From: a virus
Length of the DNA: 35,567 nucleotides
Virus record (IMG/VR): IMGVR_UViG_3300042988_001384
Coordinates: 1 to 35,567 of that record
Strand: one strand, 5' to 3'
Under the pieces are notes generated by a model. The model made no database searches and was not told the DNA's origin. It was given only the letters and a program-made list of their open reading frames with translations. Made by a program: the position numbers and the translations under genes. Numbering within the stretch: the stretch's first letter is position 1; the number at the start of each line of letters is the position of its first letter. Positions 26,044-33,927 of this stretch are shown here, piece by piece.

Positions 26044-26640
26044 TTATTTCTTGCTCGAGCTCTTCTTCGAGGACTTCTTGCTCTTCTTGTCCTTCTTCTC
26101 GAAGCCATGCTTCTTGATGTGCCCGCGCTCCTTGTCCTTCTCGAATCCCTTCGACTTTCCCTCGGGACTGTCGGGTTTATCCTTCTTGTCGTACCAGGCC
26201 TCTTCGAGCACTTCCTCGTTCATCATAGAGGCAGCCTCGTGCCAGGAGCTCTCGAAGATGGGTTCCCTAGAGACCTTGGCTAGGAACGGTGCCCATGCAG
26301 ACTCCTCGCCGATCAATCCATTCTCAAGAACCTCGCGGACCAACGAGCGGAGCGCCTTCTCGTCAGTTTCTTTGAGGCCCACAGCGTTGGTATTGGCAGG
26401 ACCGTACTGGTTTACGTGAGGTCCGACGCCAGTATAAGGACCCCAGTTAACCTGACCCTGCTGACGGTACAGGTTGTGGACGCCCAGCGGCTCGGAAAAA
26501 TCATGCGACTCATCGTAGAAGCCATAAGCCTCGACCTGAGCACCGACACGCTTGAACTTCTTCTCCTTCTGATCCTTCTTCTTGGCCTCCTCGATGATCT
26601 CGGAGATTTGCCGCTTAAGCTCATTGATGGTCATTTTCAT
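26044..26640 (-). CDS. Uncharacterised head-cluster protein with Lys/Ser-rich tail, 198 aa
   Basis: GAGGA lies about 8 bases upstream of the ATG at 26640. Residues 1-28 are helical and charged (INELKRQISEIIEEAKKK). The middle contains an aromatic/Gly/Asn-rich stretch (YRQQGQVNWGPYTGVGPHV) and a helical ALRSLVREVLENGLIG. The last ~50 residues are dominated by K, S, D and E and finish KKSKKSSKKSSSKK. A basic, probably disordered tail suggests nucleic-acid contact or packaging with DNA, but no family is recognised. It sits next to bS21 and scaffold genes. Confidence 0.65.
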   Translation of the reverse strand: MKMTINELKRQISEIIEEAKKKDQKEKKFKRVGAQVEAYGFYDESHDFSEPLGVHNLYRQQGQVNWGPYTGVGPHVNQYGPANTNAVGLKETDEKALRSLVREVLENGLIGEESAWAPFLAKVSREPIFESSWHEAASMMNEEVLEEAWYDKKDKPDSPEGKSKGFEKDKERGHIKKHGFEKKDKKSKKSSKKSSSKK

Positions 26641-26662
26641 GATTCTTGTCCTCGTTCTGTAA

Positions 26663-27127
26663 CTAGCCCGGTTGGTCAGTGTTTTCTACATTCTCAGGTT
26701 TCTCTGGCTCCTGAGGCTTCTGGTTGGCCATCGCTGAGATCACGTGTTGTAGAACATCCCACGCAGAACGCTTATCCAGCATCTCAGGACTTACCTTGTT
26801 CTTGTTGTCCATGTGCATGCCGTACGTCCCACGGGCAGCTCCGAACTTGTCTGGGGACATGATGAACTCGGATCCCCGTCCCATATTGGGAAGCATCAAG
26901 ATAGTCTCGCCACCGTACCGACCGGTGAACGATTGCGGCTCCTCATCGCCCTCAGGGCCCTGGACCTCGCCGGCGTGGTGTTCCTCTTCCTCATCGCCAG
27001 GACCACCAAACCCCTGCAGGCCGTCCTCTATCTCCTCATCGGTAGCGTCGTTGAGGTAATTCTGTTCTGGGTTGGTCAGCGGCTCGGCCTCAATAGGAGC
27101 CGGATCAAAAAACTCTCGTAGCTTCAT
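26663..27127 (-). CDS. Possible in-frame internal product of the 380-aa gene, 154 aa
   Basis: The ATG at 27127 is in frame within the 380-aa gene and has AGGAGG five bases upstream. The encoded N-terminus MKLREFFDPAPIE-A matches the targeting-like N-termini of the genes at 22718, 22283 and 21335. Lambda C/Nu3 is a precedent for an in-frame internal head-assembly product. Caution: the AGGAGG falls in Glu-Gln-Glu-Glu codons, which naturally produce such a string. Whether it is used cannot be judged from sequence. Confidence 0.45.
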   Translation of the reverse strand: MKLREFFDPAPIEAEPLTNPEQNYLNDATDEEIEDGLQGFGGPGDEEEEHHAGEVQGPEGDEEPQSFTGRYGGETILMLPNMGRGSEFIMSPDKFGAARGTYGMHMDNKNKVSPEMLDKRSAWDVLQHVISAMANQKPQEPEKPENVENTDQPG

Positions 27128-27805
27128 AGCTTCCTCCTGCTCAGGTATCTTCCACACATCGTTAGGGTGGTCACCGAGCGTCGGGCTGCCCGCCCAGCTA
27201 CGACTCGTTCCCGGAATCGTCCCAGGCCCGCCCCACATATTTCCAGGGCCGTTGTTCATGTCCTGGTTGCTGGGCAGTTGATCAAGCTCGCTGCCAGAGC
27301 TGTACCCACGGCCGAATGACTGAAGCGACGGGCCGTCCATCGGCGCGACCGGACCCGTCTGAAACGGAGTTCCCATCGACTCACCGATACGCTCGTCATC
27401 ATCGACCTTCTTCTTCATCACCTCGCCTTCAGGTGTGTCCCGCCAGATGTTACGCGGCCGACCGTGTCGCTGGACCTCATCGTAATCGGCACCCTCATCA
27501 GTTGTATCCCAGGTGCTAGTGTACGCCGCAGAGGGCGCTCGGACCCCGCCAGAGCTGTCAGGTCTGCCACCCATACCTACACCACCACGGCCCACACCCT
27601 GTTGCCCGTAGCCCTGCGAGTTCTGCGGACCTCCACCCTCGCCGCTGTCGTACGGGAACTCGTCGCCGCTATCGACAGCATCGAAGTTACGACGCTTGTT
27701 GACAGTGTAGTTAAAGTCAGGGACAGCCATAGAGACGCCAGGAACGTAGTCAAGCTCCTGGAGAAGATTAATCGCCTCTGTCAGCGTCACCTTTACTTTC
27801 CTCAT
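26663..27805 (-). CDS. Uncharacterised Gly/Pro-rich head-cluster protein, 380 aa
   Basis: The ATG overlaps the upstream TGA (ATGA) and has GGAGAG upstream. The N-terminus MRKVKVTLTE-A carries a possible gp21-type site after residue 10. Residues about 45-225 are low-complexity and rich in G, P, S, D (GYGQQGVGRGGVGMGG), probably disordered. The last 154 residues start with an internal MKLREFFDP stretch that resembles the N-termini of other candidate internal proteins, followed by an acidic GFGGPGDEEEEHH region and a more ordered C-terminal part (GRYGGETILMLPNMGRGSEF). No family was recognised. It may be a fusion of two formerly separate proteins, or encode a second product from the internal start (listed separately). 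Confidence 0.65.
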   Translation of the reverse strand: MRKVKVTLTEAINLLQELDYVPGVSMAVPDFNYTVNKRRNFDAVDSGDEFPYDSGEGGGPQNSQGYGQQGVGRGGVGMGGRPDSSGGVRAPSAAYTSTWDTTDEGADYDEVQRHGRPRNIWRDTPEGEVMKKKVDDDERIGESMGTPFQTGPVAPMDGPSLQSFGRGYSSGSELDQLPSNQDMNNGPGNMWGGPGTIPGTSRSWAGSPTLGDHPNDVWKIPEQEEAMKLREFFDPAPIEAEPLTNPEQNYLNDATDEEIEDGLQGFGGPGDEEEEHHAGEVQGPEGDEEPQSFTGRYGGETILMLPNMGRGSEFIMSPDKFGAARGTYGMHMDNKNKVSPEMLDKRSAWDVLQHVISAMANQKPQEPEKPENVENTDQPG

Positions 27806-28380
27806 GCCGGTCTCTCCAGGCTCTCACGCAACCTCTTGAGCCGTAACTCCTCTCTTTTCTCAAGCTCAGACGCGTCTGCGGGAGGAGAGGCAGACGGCTG
27901 CTTCTTTACACCTGCGAGCGTGGCCCATACCTCAGTCAGAGGGCGACGACCATCTGACGGCTCGTCAGCGATCTTCTCGAGTGGGATACCCTCTTGCACC
28001 TGCTCCTCAATCTGTTTGAGCGGCTTGGTCCCCTCGAAGAAGAGCGAGAGCATCTCGTCTCGCTGCTTTCCCTCCGGCATCGTCGTCTGCGGCTCATCAT
28101 CCTCGAGGCTGTCGCTGTGCTTCATCGGGTGTTTACGATAGATTCCTTGCGTCGGATTCGGCAAAACCTCCGGTGTTCCCTCATCATCCTGGTCATCACC
28201 ATCAGCGATATGCATTGTCCGACCGACGCCTCGTGGACGAGAAGCGTTCACCTCAACCAGCTGCTTGAGATAGCGTTCAGACAAGACCTCAGCGATGACA
28301 TTGGTCACCACCTCTTTGATCTCCTGACGAACCACCGACCGGATCATTTCCTTTAGGTGATCTGCTTTATACGTTGCCAT
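27802..28380 (-). CDS. Uncharacterised head-cluster protein, 192 aa
   Basis: GAGGA lies just upstream of the ATG. Residues 1-45 form a probable amphipathic helix (LKEMIRSVVRQEIKEVVTNVIAEVL reduced to key parts: IRSVVRQEIKEVV). The middle is acidic and polar (ADGDDQDDEGTPEV). A second helical segment (LSLFFEGTKPLKQIEEQVQ) precedes a stretch with SDGRRPLTEVWATLAGV, and the C-terminus is a charged helix (EKREELRLKRLRESLE). It may be a small structural or assembly protein. The stop overlaps the next start, so the two are translationally coupled. Confidence 0.6.
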   Translation of the reverse strand: MATYKADHLKEMIRSVVRQEIKEVVTNVIAEVLSERYLKQLVEVNASRPRGVGRTMHIADGDDQDDEGTPEVLPNPTQGIYRKHPMKHSDSLEDDEPQTTMPEGKQRDEMLSLFFEGTKPLKQIEEQVQEGIPLEKIADEPSDGRRPLTEVWATLAGVKKQPSASPPADASELEKREELRLKRLRESLERPA

Positions 28381-28387
28381 GTGTTCC

Positions 28388-28639
28388 TCACTTTTTATGA
28401 GATTTGATTTGATACCAGATGTCGTTGATTATGTCATAATTTCTCTGCTTACTTTCAGGCTCCCTCTCTGCCATCGAGCCCAGCATGTCAACAACAAAAT
28501 ACCAATCCTGGGGTTGAAGATGAATAGGAATGCCTCCGCTTACCTCAGACGGGTTAGGCGGCACTGTTTGCGGATTATACTGTTGCGTGCCGATCGCTTT
28601 GTCTTCGAGCAGTTTCTGTGCCTTATCCCATGAGCTCAT
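28388..28639 (-). CDS. Uncharacterised small protein, 83 aa
   Basis: I start at the ATG at 28639, one base after the protease stop, where AGGA lies about 8 bases upstream; the frame extends upstream only within the protease gene. The protein contains KAQKLLEDKAIG, a Pro-rich segment (YNPQTVPPNPSEVSGG) and a C-terminal helix (NYDIINDIWYQIKSHKK). It is not recognised. It follows the protease as T4 places small head genes around gp21, but no homology to gp67 or gp68 is visible. Confidence 0.6.
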   Translation of the reverse strand: MSSWDKAQKLLEDKAIGTQQYNPQTVPPNPSEVSGGIPIHLQPQDWYFVVDMLGSMAEREPESKQRNYDIINDIWYQIKSHKK

Positions 28640-28640
28640 A

Positions 28641-29246
28641 TTACTTCCTCGTGATCTCGTTGAGTACCCGCCAGATGCGGTCAGCCTTGCTCCAGGTCTT
28701 GCGCGGGTCAAGGTCCAAGCTCTTTCCCTCATGCAGGTAGGCACCCGGAGTGGACGGCTCGCTCACGACATCCCAGCAGATGATCTGATAGTCGTCGTTC
28801 ACCTCGTCTACCTCGTCATCATCAACGTGCCTCTTTGATGTCGAGCCAACTCCACGGCTGGAGATGCCCGCCATACCTCCTGCCTCAAGGATGGCTTCTA
28901 GGATCTTTCCCTTCGGAGTCGGAAGAACCTCGATCTCACCCATGACGTCGTCGCCGTCCCACCAGGCGTTGGTGACTAGATGGCTGACCTCAGACAGGTT
29001 AACAGTAGAGCGCTCTGGATGGTCTAGCTCACCGAAAGCCCGACGCTCCTTGATCGCCTTTCCGTAGTTCTCAACCTCACGGGCTAGAATGGCGCGTGGG
29101 TAGATACGCTTGTTCTGGTTCTTGGTGTTAGCCTTCTGGATGATGCCCTTGAGCGTGATCTTCTTGCCGTTCTTCTTTGCCTCGGCGATCATCTCTGGCT
29201 TGTACTCTAGAGCGTACCACTCTCGTAGAAGTTTCTTGTCGTCCAT
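28641..29246 (-). CDS. Prohead core protease, T4 gp21-like, 201 aa
   Basis: A serine protease that matures the prohead by cutting capsid, scaffold and internal proteins. I choose the ATG at 29246 (GAGGA upstream), directly after the previous stop; a 40-residue upstream extension would overlap that gene and lacks support. An N-terminal beta region contains LKGIIQKANTKNQNKRIYPR. The motif FGELDHPE puts the probable catalytic His at residue 76, and GISSRGVGS gives the catalytic Ser at 129 or 130, as in the gp21/U9-type family. Length is close to T4 gp21 (212 aa). IAE-A at residues 20-23 could be a self-cleavage site. Targets are probably the capsid, scaffold and several small proteins in this cluster. 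Confidence 0.9.
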   Translation of the reverse strand: MDDKKLLREWYALEYKPEMIAEAKKNGKKITLKGIIQKANTKNQNKRIYPRAILAREVENYGKAIKERRAFGELDHPERSTVNLSEVSHLVTNAWWDGDDVMGEIEVLPTPKGKILEAILEAGGMAGISSRGVGSTSKRHVDDDEVDEVNDDYQIICWDVVSEPSTPGAYLHEGKSLDLDPRKTWSKADRIWRVLNEITRK

Positions 29247-29247
29247 A

Positions 29248-29607
29248 TTAGTTGTCCTCGATCCACTCACCACCACGTAGATGACCTCGACGCTCAGGCG
29301 GTGCTTCTGGTTTCTTGCTTGGTTTATACGCGAATGGATCACCCTTTCTGTGATTAACACTCGCAAAACCTGGGTCGTACTCTGCGCCCTTTAGTTTCTT
29401 AAAATATGAATCCATGTTTGGATTACTTGCATCAGGTGCCTGTGTTTGTGAGGTAGCAGGTGGGCCTTGTTGCATGCGACTAAAGTCGCCATGAACAACA
29501 CATCGAGGCATGCCCTCAGGTCCCACAGCTGGTTTCCCACATTGAGGACAGACTTGTGGTTGTTCTTTCTTTTTACCAAATCCAAACACCTCAGTCATTC
29601 TAGACAT
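29248..29607 (-). CDS. Zinc-ribbon-like small protein, 119 aa
   Basis: GGAGGG precedes the ATG at 29607. Residues 20-39 show C-x2-C-x12-C-x2-H (VCPQCGKPAV then PRCVVHGD), a plausible single zinc-binding knuckle. After it comes a Gln/Pro/Ser-rich linker and a polar C-terminus that ends GEWIEDN. I cannot name a family. It could bind metal, RNA or a protein partner, and lies immediately upstream of the protease gene with its stop one base from the protease start. Confidence 0.65.
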   Translation of the reverse strand: MSRMTEVFGFGKKKEQPQVCPQCGKPAVGPEGMPRCVVHGDFSRMQQGPPATSQTQAPDASNPNMDSYFKKLKGAEYDPGFASVNHRKGDPFAYKPSKKPEAPPERRGHLRGGEWIEDN

Positions 29608-29608
29608 G

Positions 29609-29851
29609 TTAACCCTCCCGGCTCTTACCGGTATTCAACAGCTGCTGAGCGTACTGCTCCAGTATCTGATCGACCTGCTGCGCTGTCTTCCTGACGATAT
29701 TCGCCGCGTCGTCACGGTAGTACGCGCCCTTGATGTCCCTCGTCATCCGGCCGATCAGTTTAGTCACGTGATTGACAGTGTTGGCGAGCGCCGGGTTGTC
29801 ATACACCCCAGTCGGCCCCTCGTTTATGACGAATGTTTTCTTTAGACTCAT
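29609..29851 (-). CDS. Small head-cluster protein with targeting-like N-terminus, 80 aa
   Basis: The ATG overlaps the upstream TGA (ATGA), with AAGGGAAAG ahead. The N-terminus MSLKKTFVINE-G has the same shape as the other proposed capsid-targeting peptides, with a possible (I)-N-E-G cut after residue 11. After that, the protein is helical (VNHVTKLIGRMTRDIKGAY, DAANIVRKTAQQVDQILEQY). Its size and helical content would suit a small core or internal protein. No family was recognised. Confidence 0.65.
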   Translation of the reverse strand: MSLKKTFVINEGPTGVYDNPALANTVNHVTKLIGRMTRDIKGAYYRDDAANIVRKTAQQVDQILEQYAQQLLNTGKSREG

Positions 29852-31023
29852 ATCTTTCCCTTGAACTTCTTCACCAGTGCCCGCTTGACAGCAGCTCGCT
29901 CCAACGGCGTCATCTTTGTGAGCCTGGTGTCGACGTGTCGCTCGAGCGTCTCGAAGTACGCATCGATCGTCGTGATGATGTTCTTGAGGTTACTCATACT
30001 CGCCAGCTTGTCAGCGGCGTGGTCAAGCGAGCCACGGATGGTCACTCCCGCCTGCCTGCCAGCCTTGCTGGTGACCGCCGACTTCGCTCCATCTGACATC
30101 TCGATCGCCAGCGTGCCATCGTTGTCGTACACGAAGATCGGTCCGACCTCGCTCTCGTCAGCGTTCACGATGTTGAACTTGGCGTAAGGCCGGCCGTCAT
30201 CGTGCTTCTCGATGCCCAGCGGCTTCACACGCCCGCTAGCGCCGAGCTCGTTCTGAACCACGCGGAACGACTTCTTGAGCGCCACGCCCAGCTCTTCCTG
30301 GTACGCATTCATCAGCTTCTGGAGCTTCTTGTCTGACTGCAGGACACCCGGCGGGAACTCCTTGATCTTATCCTTCCACTGGCTCGGCTTCGCTTCCTTC
30401 TGGAAGAGACCCTCGTTCAGCTGCTTCCTTGCCTCCCTCACCAGGATCTTGGCGATGATCTTGTTCTCGTAGTGCTTACCACGAGCCTTACCTGCGTGGT
30501 GGTGAATATCCGTTCCACGAGCCTTCAGGGCCCGCCGCTCTGCCTCAGCCCGCTTCTTTGGATCCTTGAGCAGCTTCTCGATCTCCTTGCGCAACCGCTG
30601 CAGCTTCTTGGGATCCTTCGGCGGGAACCGAGCAAGCTCAGCGCGCTTGGCAGCGAGCCGAGTAGGGAACGCCGCCACCGGTTTTGAGTGCTTCTTCTTA
30701 CCCTTATTGGGAGCGTAGAGCACGTAACCACCGCCACCGGCCTTCTTGCGGACCACCTCGTTGATCTTGTTTCTGATCATCTCGCGCACGACATCCTCGC
30801 GGATCATATCGCTCGCCTCTTTGTACTCCATGAGGTCAAGAGCGTCGTAAAACTCGATCAACCGAGGATTGGTCGCCTTTGAGAGGAACACCATCAGGTG
30901 CGCCTCGTTGATGTCACCAGCCTGGCGCAGCGCCTCGTCGACATCTTCCTTGCGCTTCTTGATCCCGATAGGAAGCTGGAAGCCTGAGCCACAGGCCATT
31001 CCCGTTTCATTAACATTACTCAT
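29848..31023 (-). CDS. Uncharacterised basic head-cluster protein, 391 aa
   Basis: AGGAGG lies about 10 bases upstream of the ATG, which overlaps the previous gene by 8 bases. The middle (about 95-175) is strongly basic and includes GGGGYVLYAPNKGKKKHSK, then RLAAKRAELARFPPKDPKKLQRL and further K/R/E helix. I have a recollection of similar 'YxLYxPNKGKKK...RFPPKDP' stretches in other phage proteins of unknown function. Residues about 235-340 seem more globular (VVQNELGASGRVKPLGIEKHDDGR, FVYDNDGTLAIEMSDGAKSA). A structural or DNA-associated head role is possible, not shown. Confidence 0.65.
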   Translation of the reverse strand: MSNVNETGMACGSGFQLPIGIKKRKEDVDEALRQAGDINEAHLMVFLSKATNPRLIEFYDALDLMEYKEASDMIREDVVREMIRNKINEVVRKKAGGGGYVLYAPNKGKKKHSKPVAAFPTRLAAKRAELARFPPKDPKKLQRLRKEIEKLLKDPKKRAEAERRALKARGTDIHHHAGKARGKHYENKIIAKILVREARKQLNEGLFQKEAKPSQWKDKIKEFPPGVLQSDKKLQKLMNAYQEELGVALKKSFRVVQNELGASGRVKPLGIEKHDDGRPYAKFNIVNADESEVGPIFVYDNDGTLAIEMSDGAKSAVTSKAGRQAGVTIRGSLDHAADKLASMSNLKNIITTIDAYFETLERHVDTRLTKMTPLERAAVKRALVKKFKGKI

Positions 31024-31876
31024 TGGACTCGACCTCCTCTACGAGCTTCTGGTACATCATCGTCTCCTCAATTCGCTCGTCCGGGAACTCTCCGTTGGCG
31101 AAGTTAGTAAGTTTTGTCTGAACCTCGTTCAACCTCTTCATCATCTCACGATCTTCGATGAACTCCTTCATCGTCATGGCTTTGTTCAGAGCATCACGGA
31201 TACGAACACTCTCGCTCATAACGAATTCACGAAGAGGCTTGTGATCACCTGTTACCTGGTATCTCAGGTACTTCTCCAGCAGCGACTTCTGGTTCTTGCT
31301 GAGCGACTTGCTGTACTTCTCGTCGAACCGCTTAGCGACCATCGCCATGACGACCGCGTCCACCTCTGAACGCTGATGGGTTGATTCCTGGAATGAGCCC
31401 TTGGACATCATGTACCGGATCAATCCTTCCTCAAGCTGGACTCTCTGGAGAGACTCGGTCAGCCTGCCCTGCTGCCTCGCAGCGTCGATGACCAGCTGGA
31501 TTGACGCCATCAGGCGGTAATCAGGAACACGGTGCTCGGTGAAGAAGCCCTGACCGAACGTGTAGTTGATGTCCTTGATCAGGTTCGACTTCTTGATGTC
31601 GATCTTCTTCGCGTCCATGCCGCGAGCGTGCCGCTCGATCTCAGCCAGGATGCGACGGGCGGAACCCTCAGAGAGGCCACGAGCCGTCCGGATGACATCG
31701 AACAGTTCCCGTTCCTCTGAGAGAGGAGTGCCATCACCGTAGTACTTGCGGACGATCTCCATCGTCTTCTTGTACCCGGATTGGTCCTTCTCCACCATCG
31801 TCTTACTGAGCCGACGGATCAGGAACTCGTATACCAGTCCACAGTTCCTTTTCTTGTTATGGTTAAAAGTCGCCAT
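31016..31876 (-). CDS. Uncharacterised head-cluster protein, 286 aa
   Basis: AGGAG lies about 13 bases before the ATG. The protein is charged and predicted helical throughout. It starts FNHNKKRNCGLVYEFLIRRLSKTMVE and continues with KYYGDGTPLSEERELFDVIRTARGLS and ARRILAEIERHARG; near residue 150 comes EEGLIRYMMSKGSF. No enzymatic motif was found. The gene directly follows the portal, a spot where many T4-like phages have uncharacterised head proteins. It overlaps the next gene by 8 bases. Confidence 0.65.
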   Translation of the reverse strand: MATFNHNKKRNCGLVYEFLIRRLSKTMVEKDQSGYKKTMEIVRKYYGDGTPLSEERELFDVIRTARGLSEGSARRILAEIERHARGMDAKKIDIKKSNLIKDINYTFGQGFFTEHRVPDYRLMASIQLVIDAARQQGRLTESLQRVQLEEGLIRYMMSKGSFQESTHQRSEVDAVVMAMVAKRFDEKYSKSLSKNQKSLLEKYLRYQVTGDHKPLREFVMSESVRIRDALNKAMTMKEFIEDREMMKRLNEVQTKLTNFANGEFPDERIEETMMYQKLVEEVESNE

Positions 31877-31933
31877 TTCTGGGTGACTCCTGTCTATGTC
31901 CCGGCTTAAATAGTCGGGAACTCTTGAACTCCG

Positions 31934-33916
31934 TTAATTCTTAAGTCTCCGGGACTCAGCTAGGATCCTCTCTACCAGATTCTCTAGCTCCTGTGTTTCC
32001 TCGGTCATCATCTCTGCGATGGCGCTCTCAGACATCAGCTGCTTCTTTGTAGTCCTTGAATTTGAGAGCGGGCGCCTGATACCACGCATGATCGCCTTCA
32101 TCGGGTCCTGAGCTGATGGCTTGTGGCCGTGTCTAGCGTTATGGAACTGTGGAGTGGCGGAAGCCAGCTTGGACGGCCTGTCCAGCGCCCGGTGCGGACC
32201 CTGCTTGGTTCCAAGACCAAGCTTGTCCTCAGAGCCGATATTGTGCTTCTTCCGGGTGGCCATCGTGTACTCCTCAGCCACAGGCTCCTCCTGCTCACCC
32301 ACAACATTACCTACCCTAGTAACCCCAGCGTTCTCCGGCGGAGGTAGCGCGTCGCCTCCCGGGGGCCCTCCTGCGCCGCCCTCAGGGGGAGGTGGGGGTG
32401 GAGCGCCACCGCCGCCACCGCCGGCAGGAGCACCAGTATCGTCGAATCCAGCAAGCGCGTCATCGGCCTCGCCCTGTTCCATAGGTCCAGGAGAGCCCGG
32501 TAGCGAGACCTGCTCAAGGAACAGGTCCTCAAGCTTGTCAAACTTCTTACCCTCACGGATCTGGTCGATCTCCTCATCGGTGAGCTTGAAGATACGCTTC
32601 CAGATGAAGTCACGGTCAAAGACACCTTCCTGCGCCGAGGCCGCGATCTCCAGCTTCGTCCGCCAGAGCTCGAGGTGCTGCTGCTCGGCGATGATGCTGG
32701 AGTTAGCAAGCTTAAGCTCGAAATCTACGAGGTCATCGCCTGTGTACCCGAGAAGGAACAGGTGGATGATGGCAATCTTGTTGAGCTCCGAGACGAAGAT
32801 CTTCTGGATTCTATCGATGGTGCGAGCGAAACGGACGTCCTGCTGCGCCAGCGTGGCCTTAGAGCCCGGCGTCTCCTCGTAGGAGAGGTAGGCCTTGGGG
32901 ATCTTGAGAGCACCAAACAGCTTGTTCTGGATGTACTGCACGTCATCGATGTCACCCGTGAACTGTCCACCGGCCAGCGTGCTGATGTCAGATGAGCGGT
33001 CACCACGGACTGGGATGAAGTAGTCCTCGTCCACTGACAGCGGGTTATACCGCAGGTCCACACGACCCGTAGACGGGTCGGTGAGCTGCTGCCGCTTCAT
33101 GGCAGTCTTCACCTGCTCGATGTAGGCCGGAACCTGATCGGGTGGAATGTTGCCCACGTCAACCTTGAAAACACGACGCTCAGGTGAACGGACGATGCGG
33201 TAGACCAACATCGCGTCCTCGATGAGGATCAACTGTCGCCAGATACGACGGGCAGGCTCAACCATCGAGCTGCCGTAGGGAAGGAAGTTATCGTTGCCCA
33301 GCAGGCGGATGTGAATGACCTGCCAGTTTTCCAGGATCATGTTACCCTGGGTCAGCCAGCGGAAGCGGACCGCGAACGGGTCCTTCTTGTCATAACCTTC
33401 CTCACGCTCAATCTCGTTGATCGGAATTGGAAGGAGGTTCAGAATGCCGTTCTGCTCGTTGGCGTCGACGAAGAGAATGAAGTCACCGTACTTGACCAGG
33501 TTGCGGACCCACGACCAGGCGTTGAATTCGATATTGAGAACATCGTAGAAGAGAGTCTCTAGGACTTCTCTGATCTCATCGTTCTTGGTGAGGATGTTGA
33601 GGACCTCACCCTGCTCATTCTTGGCGGTAGTCTCGTCCGCGTAAATGTCCAACGCGCTCGCGATCTCAGGAGTGAACTCCATCTCCGAGTAATCGGCGTA
33701 ACGGGAGAGACGCTCATATTGACCATAGCTCGCGAGCGAGTGAATGTAAAGCGAGCTGATCTCTTTCTTGTAAGCCGCAGCTGTGCCTCGTGGCTGCCTG
33801 TCAGGCTCACCGCTGGCAATCTTATGGCGGATTACGGGACCGCTGCGAAAGAGACGTGTAAGTCGCTTCCACACGCTTTCATCGTTGCCCGGGCTCTGGA
33901 TTGTTTCCTCAGCCAT
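31934..33916 (-). CDS. Portal protein, T4 gp20-like, 660 aa
   Basis: Dodecameric portal of the head vertex, through which DNA is packaged. AAAGGAGC is 6-7 bases upstream of the ATG. The core includes FTPEIASALDIYADETT, a wing segment (NLVKYGDFILFVDANEQNG), the LLPIPINEIEREEGYDKKDPFAVRF stretch, the clip/stem segment GSSMVEPARRIWRQLILIEDAM and RIVRSPERRVFKVDVGNIPPDQ, all typical of gp20. T4 gp20 has 524 residues; here a Gly6/Pro6-rich linker (about residues 495-527) is followed by a basic ~130-residue tail ending with a helix (EETQELENLVERILAESRRLK). That extension is unusual. Neighbours are terminase upstream and head-assembly genes downstream, as expected. Confidence 0.93.
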   Translation of the reverse strand: MAEETIQSPGNDESVWKRLTRLFRSGPVIRHKIASGEPDRQPRGTAAAYKKEISSLYIHSLASYGQYERLSRYADYSEMEFTPEIASALDIYADETTAKNEQGEVLNILTKNDEIREVLETLFYDVLNIEFNAWSWVRNLVKYGDFILFVDANEQNGILNLLPIPINEIEREEGYDKKDPFAVRFRWLTQGNMILENWQVIHIRLLGNDNFLPYGSSMVEPARRIWRQLILIEDAMLVYRIVRSPERRVFKVDVGNIPPDQVPAYIEQVKTAMKRQQLTDPSTGRVDLRYNPLSVDEDYFIPVRGDRSSDISTLAGGQFTGDIDDVQYIQNKLFGALKIPKAYLSYEETPGSKATLAQQDVRFARTIDRIQKIFVSELNKIAIIHLFLLGYTGDDLVDFELKLANSSIIAEQQHLELWRTKLEIAASAQEGVFDRDFIWKRIFKLTDEEIDQIREGKKFDKLEDLFLEQVSLPGSPGPMEQGEADDALAGFDDTGAPAGGGGGGAPPPPPPEGGAGGPPGGDALPPPENAGVTRVGNVVGEQEEPVAEEYTMATRKKHNIGSEDKLGLGTKQGPHRALDRPSKLASATPQFHNARHGHKPSAQDPMKAIMRGIRRPLSNSRTTKKQLMSESAIAEMMTEETQELENLVERILAESRRLKN

Positions 33917-33927
33917 TGTATGCTCCT

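Noticed and set aside
29247-29366. Upstream extension of the prohead protease by 40 residues
   Set aside because: It overlaps the zinc-ribbon gene in another frame. The ATG at 29246 has a Shine-Dalgarno and gives the expected family length.
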